A DNA stretch of 64,000 bases from Gnetum montanum (lineage: Eukaryota > Streptophyta > Gnetopsida > Gnetales > Gnetaceae), in NCBI GenBank assembly GCA_015680685.1, contig MNCI01016514.1, forward strand, positions 1-64,000, given 5' to 3'. Both the position numbers and the translations under genes were made by a program. Within the stretch, counting starts at the first letter, position 1, and each line of letters begins with the position of its first letter. Shown here piece after piece: positions 59,334 through 64,000 of the stretch. The notes below the pieces were generated by a model, which ran no database searches, was not told the origin of the DNA, and saw nothing but the letters and a program-made list of their open reading frames with translations.

Positions 59334-60196
59334 TGATGAGTAGCAAAGTACCCCTACACCCAACCATATGAATCACAATTGTTCACAGGCAATCTGGTCA
59401 AATTTGGTAGACCTTAAGTTCTTAACTACACTGGTTTCAAGATGTGAAATCTCATCATAATAATCATTGTCTTCCAATTATACTTGTGGAGCTTGATTGT
59501 ATGGTTAAGTATAATTAAGGCACATGATTTTTATTATTTTATATTTTTTTTCTATGATTAAGAATAGGTTGAAACTCAATTTATAATTAATTTAACTAAT
59601 ATAATCACTAATTAATAATTAACTACCCTAACATAAGTATTTGATCCCACTTTTCATGCACATCCTAAACACATATAACGTTGCTGGGTTACCAAACATT
59701 AAGTGTTGTTGGAATTACAAAGAGTTATATGCATGCTTGAAGTGGTTGTACTTATGTGCTCAATTAATTAACTACTAGTCAATCTAGTTAGCTTACTTTA
59801 GCTTAATTACATGGATGCATTAAAGAAAATTATGTAAAACATTAAATGCATGAATAAAATATTTAAGTTAGCCAAGGTGCTACAAGGTTTGATTAGAAAG
59901 TTTGTATTTATTACTACACACACTACCATGCTCAAGTCCAATAGTGCTGAAATAAAGATCTATACTCAATGCCTCCTGCTGTAGGCACTTTGAAAATCAT
60001 TCTAACTCTGGAGAAAAGAAACTGCAAGAGCTTTGCTATGCTATGACAAAAACTATATATCAAAACTGTGTGCCCAAGTGCTATATTTATAGGTTGACAC
60101 ATATCCCATGATATCGAATATCTAACATCGCATCTTGGGACTCGATATTGAATGCTCAATATTTGATATCGGAGCCCTACTAAATGCAATTCATCA
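59334..60196 (-). repeat. 5' LTR of Y
   Basis: Partner of 50200-51068; ends tgatgag...ttcatca; flanked on its outer side by the TSD ccaag. Confidence 0.9.
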
Positions 60197-60201
60197 CCAA
60201 G

Positions 60202-60720
60202 TGTACCATTACTAAGCATACAAAATGATAACACTACTAGGTTACCAAGTAATTACACTTAAGCGCTCATGATTAGTCGTACTCATTCCACTTAATGATA
60301 GAAACAATAAAGAGCAATAAATGGTAAACATTAACTAAGAAAACTAATAAGCATTTAAGTAATTAAAAATAATAAAGCTAAATGGATGCTACAATGATGG
60401 ATGTAATCTTGATCTTTCTTGCCAAACATGTAACATGTCCAAGTACATCACACTCGAATAAGGATGTTGTGCAATTACTTAACATCACACTACAGGCTTG
60501 CACTAGAAACAAACTGACAAAACGTCTCTATGTCTATTCTAAAATCTATTAAAATCTATATCCAAATCATGCACCCCAAGTGTTGTATTTATAGGTTAGC
60601 ATGAAAGGGGTGATATCGGATCCCTGACATTGGAGGTTGTGTCCTAATATTGAATACTTGATAACACAACTCCGATAATGGATATTCGCTATTGGAGCCC
60701 TACCAAAACATGACTTATCA
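60202..60720 (-). repeat. 5' LTR of X, outer part (split by Y)
   Basis: Continues X's LTR after Y and its TSD. It matches 42295-42801 (caaatgataacactactagg, gtaacatgtccaagtac, tgtatttataggttagc) and ends gacttatca before the TSD ccttc. Confidence 0.88.
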
Positions 60721-60725
60721 CCTTC

Positions 60726-61148
60726 TAAGTGAATTTCCTCTACTATGAATATTTTTTAACCCTTTCTATATGTGTTTCATGTAGGTTTAGCAAGAAACTT
60801 TAAACGTGATCCAAATGGAGCTAGAAGAATAATCAACATTGGATGAAATATTATATTTTAATTTATTTTATATTATGTTTTGACCATTTTATGGTTTTGC
60901 AATTTGAACCATGAATCAATAAATTTTTTTGAACTTTGATTCATGTTGTAATGAGGCCTATGTGGGTATTAATGACTTAACATAGATTTTAAATGGTTTC
61001 TAAATTATTAATTTTTAAAGTATTTATACACTTATATGATTTTATAAGTATTTAATTTGCTCAAGGATTTATTAAGTGATCGAGATTTATTTATCATGCC
61101 TCTTAAGATATTTTATAATTTATCTATAGTTAATTTCGAGATGTGACA
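60726..61148. other. Right end of W
   Basis: AT-rich, non-coding. It ends in gatgtgaca, the outer terminus of W, just before the TSD cttga. Confidence 0.55.
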
Positions 61149-61975
61149 CTTGAATAAAATTAAGGAAAATACTTTAGTTATTTTTAATTACTCTTAATAA
61201 TAAAAAATATCATTTTTAAAATGGATATTAATAAATTATTATTGAATAGTAGTCAGAAATAACCCTTTGATACTATCTTTAGAGAGATAGTACTTTAAAA
61301 TATAACTAAAAGTTTCAATAGTAGGAATAAAAAGATGAGAAGTAAAAGGACTATGTTGCCTTACTAATCTTGGATATTAATAATTGGAGAAAAATTCCTA
61401 TTAATTCATATATTAGTACTAGCATTAAAAAACTACTTTCTAACATGAGAGATAAAAAAATAACTTAGGCTTAACTTTTGCAACATAGCCAACATAAAAG
61501 GTTATTTTGTCTTATCATACATTTTTGCATAATCTAGTTTAAGGAGGATAATATCTTGATGATTATTGATCGTCAAAGCCATGGTTTTTGCATCTATAAA
61601 AACATTATTCAAAATATATCTACTTGAAACAAAACCTATTTGTTCTTCTTTAATTAATTAAGGCAAATACTTGCAAACTTTTACAAAAAGAGTCTTAATA
61701 ATAAGCTTATAAAATTTAACAAAGTAATAGTATGTCAATTAGAGAGTTTAAATTTATTATCTAAATTTGGAATGAATTTTATCATATCCTAATTAATCAT
61801 TAGGCCAAAAGAACTTTTAGAAATAGCTTCTGTATACATGCTAAAAAAAATATTTAGCAACATCTTTTCAGATTTCTTTATGAAACTTTTAGCATAAATC
61901 CTCTAGACCAAAAGATTTATCATTTTCCATGGTAAATAGAGTTTCTATCATACCCATAGGTTATAACCCTAAGTT
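61149..61975 (-). pseudogene. Decayed LINE, part D (5' continuation of copy B)
   Basis: The sequence from cttgaataaaattaagg onward matches copy A at about 34200-34980 in order: attactctta, ctttgatact, aaaatataactaaaa, cttaacttttgcaacatag, caaacttttacaa, gaacttttagaa. On the minus strand this is the RT entry part of the same LINE family. It is the other half of copy B, separated by W. Confidence 0.7.
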
Positions 61976-62036
61976 ATGACCCGAATTAGTAGACCAAATC
62001 ACAAAGACAAGTAGAGGAATTACTTGTAAATGGCTT

Positions 62037-63068
62037 TGATGAGCAGCGAGGTACCCCTACACTCAACCATACGAATATGAGTGTTTCATACACGATTTGG
62101 TCAAATTCCAAGGACTAAGTGCTTATGTACCCTTGTGGAACAAGGACAGGTTGGTTGATTGTTGTCTTCTGAAGCTTACTGGTATGTCACGATTGTATAG
62201 TTAAGTAAGCTTGAGGCATATGATTTTTATAGATTTTATGTTTTTATGTCCTATTCTAGTAGGGAAGAGAGAGATAACTAAGTGACTAATTTAACTTAAC
62301 TACTGATTAACTAAGATTTAACTAATCATAACACTAGTATTTTTTCTCACTTGTTGTACACATCATGAACCAGTGCAATGCTATTGGGATTACCAAACAC
62401 TAATTGTTATTGGGTTACCAAGCGTTACACACATGCTCGAAGCGATCATACTAAGTGTAATTTAACGATTTTCTTAATTGATCAAAATGAATTGATGTGC
62501 TAATAATAGAAATGTAAAGTGCATAAAATAAAATAAATGCATAAGAAAATAAAATAAAAGAAATGTGTAAGAAAAGAAATCTCAAGTGCTGTAAGGATGA
62601 ATCAAAGAGCTCATCTTTATTGCCGTACACAAGGTGTGCTCAGGTACACAATGCTTGAATAAAGATCCATCCACACTTCAACCTCCTGCTACGGACACTT
62701 GGGAAAATACTCTAACCTTCAAACAAACAAGACTTCTTTCCAATTGTGCACTTTGACACTATATTTATAGGCTTGGGAGCAACTACTTTAATAATTAGAG
62801 TAACCACTCTAATAATTAGAATAAACCGCTAGAGTAACTGCTCTAATAATTAAAATAAACTACTAGAGTAACTACTCTAATAATTACCACTCTAATAATT
62901 AGAATAAACCGCTAGAGTAACTGCTCTAATAATTAGAATAAACTGCTAGAGTAACTGCTCTAATAATTATAATAAATTGCTAGAGTAACTTCTCTAATAA
63001 TTAGAATAAACTGTTAGAGTAACTGCTCAAATAATTAGAATAAAATGCTAGAGTAACCACTCTCATCA
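62037..63068 (-). repeat. 3' LTR of Z
   Basis: 1032 bp, longer than the X and Y LTRs because of the 34-bp tandem array at 62780-63063. The first ~60 bp and the last ~10 bp match X and Y; the centre is diverged but keeps words such as gctattgggattaccaaac and gctcatctttattgccgtacac. Confidence 0.85.
62780..63063 (-). repeat. 34-bp tandem array with internal palindrome in the Z LTR
   Basis: About eight units of agagtaactgctctaataattagaataaactgct-type sequence (written here by its parts: agagtaactgctct, then aataattagaataaactgct). Each unit contains the near-palindrome AGAG-taactg-CTCT. On the element's own strand the array lies at the outer start of U3, where X and Y instead have clusters of gatatcgga-like words. 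Confidence 0.9.
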
Positions 63069-64000
63069 AACCCCCACAACTGAATGAAAATTCATCCTCG
63101 AGTTCCTTACAAAATATTGGGAAGGTATGGAATTATTGACTAATTGACAACTAACGGTGGAATGGGATGATAGACTCAACATGCCCAATGATGGATCAAT
63201 AGGCATATTACAACATTGTGGTGAACACTCGTAGATAAATGACATCCAAGCCTTTATTTGATAGCTTGTAGAGAAAGAGAGAGAAAGAAAATGAAGCATG
63301 TTGCCGCCAATGCTAAGATTGCGCCTTTCATTATTTATCCATAGCCACGCCACCAGACTTGCTCCTTTTGTAAACACTCCAATTCTGATCCATCCTGAGT
63401 GCTTCCTCCAAGCCCAGTCCATTGTTTGTATGATTTCCATCTACACACACAACACAATCACAAATGAGCAAGGATAGATAAACCACAATGCATTTGATAC
63501 CTCGACTTGATATGAGGTGCATTGGCTATGTTGTGGTTATGGTAGAAACTGGTTCAAAGATTTATCATTGGTGACTACCCAAGGTGTAGGGGTTAGGTGA
63601 ATAGTAAAATGGAGAAAATTCAAAAATTTGTACCAGGGCCCCCATGACTAAGAGCGAACCTCTAGTAGCTATAAGATGGAAAAACATGAGGAATAAGAAA
63701 GATGAAAAATATCAATGGCAACGCCAATAAAATTGATGTCATGGATGGAGATGAAACAAGAAATGATTGATTGCAAGAAATTTTAAGGGAAAGAAGTTAA
63801 CAATTGCATGAAAAAGAAATGCCAGTGGGTCCTCCCCAAAGTAGGCACTTTCCCTTTATGCCTTGACAAACCCACAAACCAAAGAGTCTGTAGGCTCTAG
63901 AAATGTCATTTGGAAGTAAAAGTTAAAAACTTACCCACAAGAATTCACCAAGGAAAAATAATGCATCAACCCAGAAATGGACTAATGATAAAACCAATAA

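Larger units (their letters stand above)
50200..60196 (-). mobile_element. Y: Ty3/gypsy retrotransposon inserted in the LTR of X
   Basis: Both LTRs are present (50200-51068 and 59334-60196), flanked by a perfect TSD ccaag (50195-50199 and 60197-60201) that duplicates X LTR sequence. Coding on the minus strand runs gag (59169-56800), protease (56705-56200), RT (55600-54830), RNase H (54800-54500), integrase (54130-53300). Integrase after RNase H defines Ty3/gypsy. A ~2-kb non-coding spacer separates integrase from the 3' LTR. All domains carry stops or frameshifts, but catalytic motifs are still readable, so Y is younger than X yet dead. Confidence 0.93.
41935..60720 (-). mobile_element. X: gypsy-like LTR element lacking pol, interrupted by Y
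   Basis: X is bounded by a perfect 5-bp TSD ccttc (41930-41934 and 60721-60725). Its 3' LTR is 41935-42801; its 5' LTR is split into 49836-50199 and 60202-60720 by Y. Without Y it is about 8.8 kb. On the minus strand the order is 5' LTR, primer site, gag (49710-48100), a spacer shared with Y and Z (about 47190-46050), an extra coding frame (about 45560-42970), purine tract, 3' LTR. I see no protease, RT, RNase H or integrase. Y has the same LTR ends and the full pol set, so X is probably a non-autonomous relative. Confidence 0.85.
38965..61148. mobile_element. W: LTR-type insertion splitting LINE B/D, itself carrying nested elements
   Basis: The ends TGTAATACCC (38965) and GATGTGACA (61148) are flanked by a perfect 5-bp TSD cttga (38960-38964 and 61149-61153). 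Outside the TSD, the LINE sequence continues across the gap in the order seen in copy A. Removing the nested SINE, LINE and X/Y elements leaves about 1.9 kb of W itself (38965-38983, 39173-39206, 40450-41934, 60726-61148). That length and the absence of coding fit a solo LTR. A TATA-like tttataaatact near 41007 hints at plus orientation, but this is weak. The alternative is a truncated element. Confidence 0.65.
62037..64000 (-). mobile_element. Z: third member of the X/Y LTR family, truncated by the window end
   Basis: The LTR at 62037-63068 begins tgatgagcagcgaggtacccct and ends ctctcatca, like X and Y. A purine tract on the minus strand (gggggtt, from 63069) shows this is the 3' LTR of a minus-strand element. 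The interior to 64000 keeps the spacer words also found in X and Y (63825-63900). The 5' half lies beyond the window. The outer flank is ggctt (62032-62036), the expected TSD. Confidence 0.85.

Overview
The window looks like intergenic DNA from a large, repeat-packed seed-plant genome, and a gymnosperm such as a conifer is my guess. The evidence is AT-rich sequence, almost no intact genes, several generations of decayed LTR retrotransposons and LINEs, tRNA-derived SINEs, and a plant-type RING-finger gene relic. There is no bacterial, organellar, rRNA, tRNA or CRISPR signal. The species assignment is inference.

Layout. 1-5220: AT-rich DNA dominated by a degenerate tandem array (period about 190-200 bp) whose units carry a small dyad. 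5221-9640: unassigned DNA, a minus-strand LINE reverse-transcriptase relic (7330-8712) and two tRNA-like SINE relics. 9655-12390: a GC-rich, 5'-truncated plus-strand LINE with a target-site duplication (TSD) and poly(A). 12640-13990: a LINE ORF1-like relic carrying a SINE with a perfect 15-bp TSD. 14498-15650: a RING-HC (C3HC4) gene relic with three frameshifts, the only host-gene-like coding sequence. 18519-24732: an LTR element with both LTRs, a PBS and a PPT but no recognisable gag-pol (LARD-like). 26026-26948: a probable solo LTR. 27455-28985: a second copy of the ORF1-like repeat, minus strand. 30795-31125: two adjacent SINEs. 31415-34990: a decayed LINE (copy A).

36480-61975 is one deep nest. 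A LINE of the same family as copy A (36480-38964, resuming at 61149-61975) is split by an LTR-type insertion W (38965-61148, TSD cttga). W contains a SINE (17-bp TSD), a LINE 3' fragment (15-bp TSD) and a gypsy-like element X (41935-60720, TSD ccttc). X's right LTR is split by a second gypsy element Y (50200-60196, TSD ccaag). Y carries gag, protease, RT, RNase H and integrase in Ty3/gypsy order on the minus strand. X keeps a gag region but no pol that I can see; next to its 3' LTR it carries a long extra reading frame whose stops are nearly all TAG. A third related element, Z, starts at 62037 and runs off the window.

No element looks active: all coding regions contain stops or frameshifts. 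The most informative material is the insertion chronology, the pol-less X element with its extra ORF, the LARD-like element, the hairpin-unit tandem array, and the CAG-to-TAG pattern of stops that fits plant CHG cytosine methylation. Three single-N positions are assembly joins; two are flanked by direct duplicates and are probably unmerged contig overlaps.
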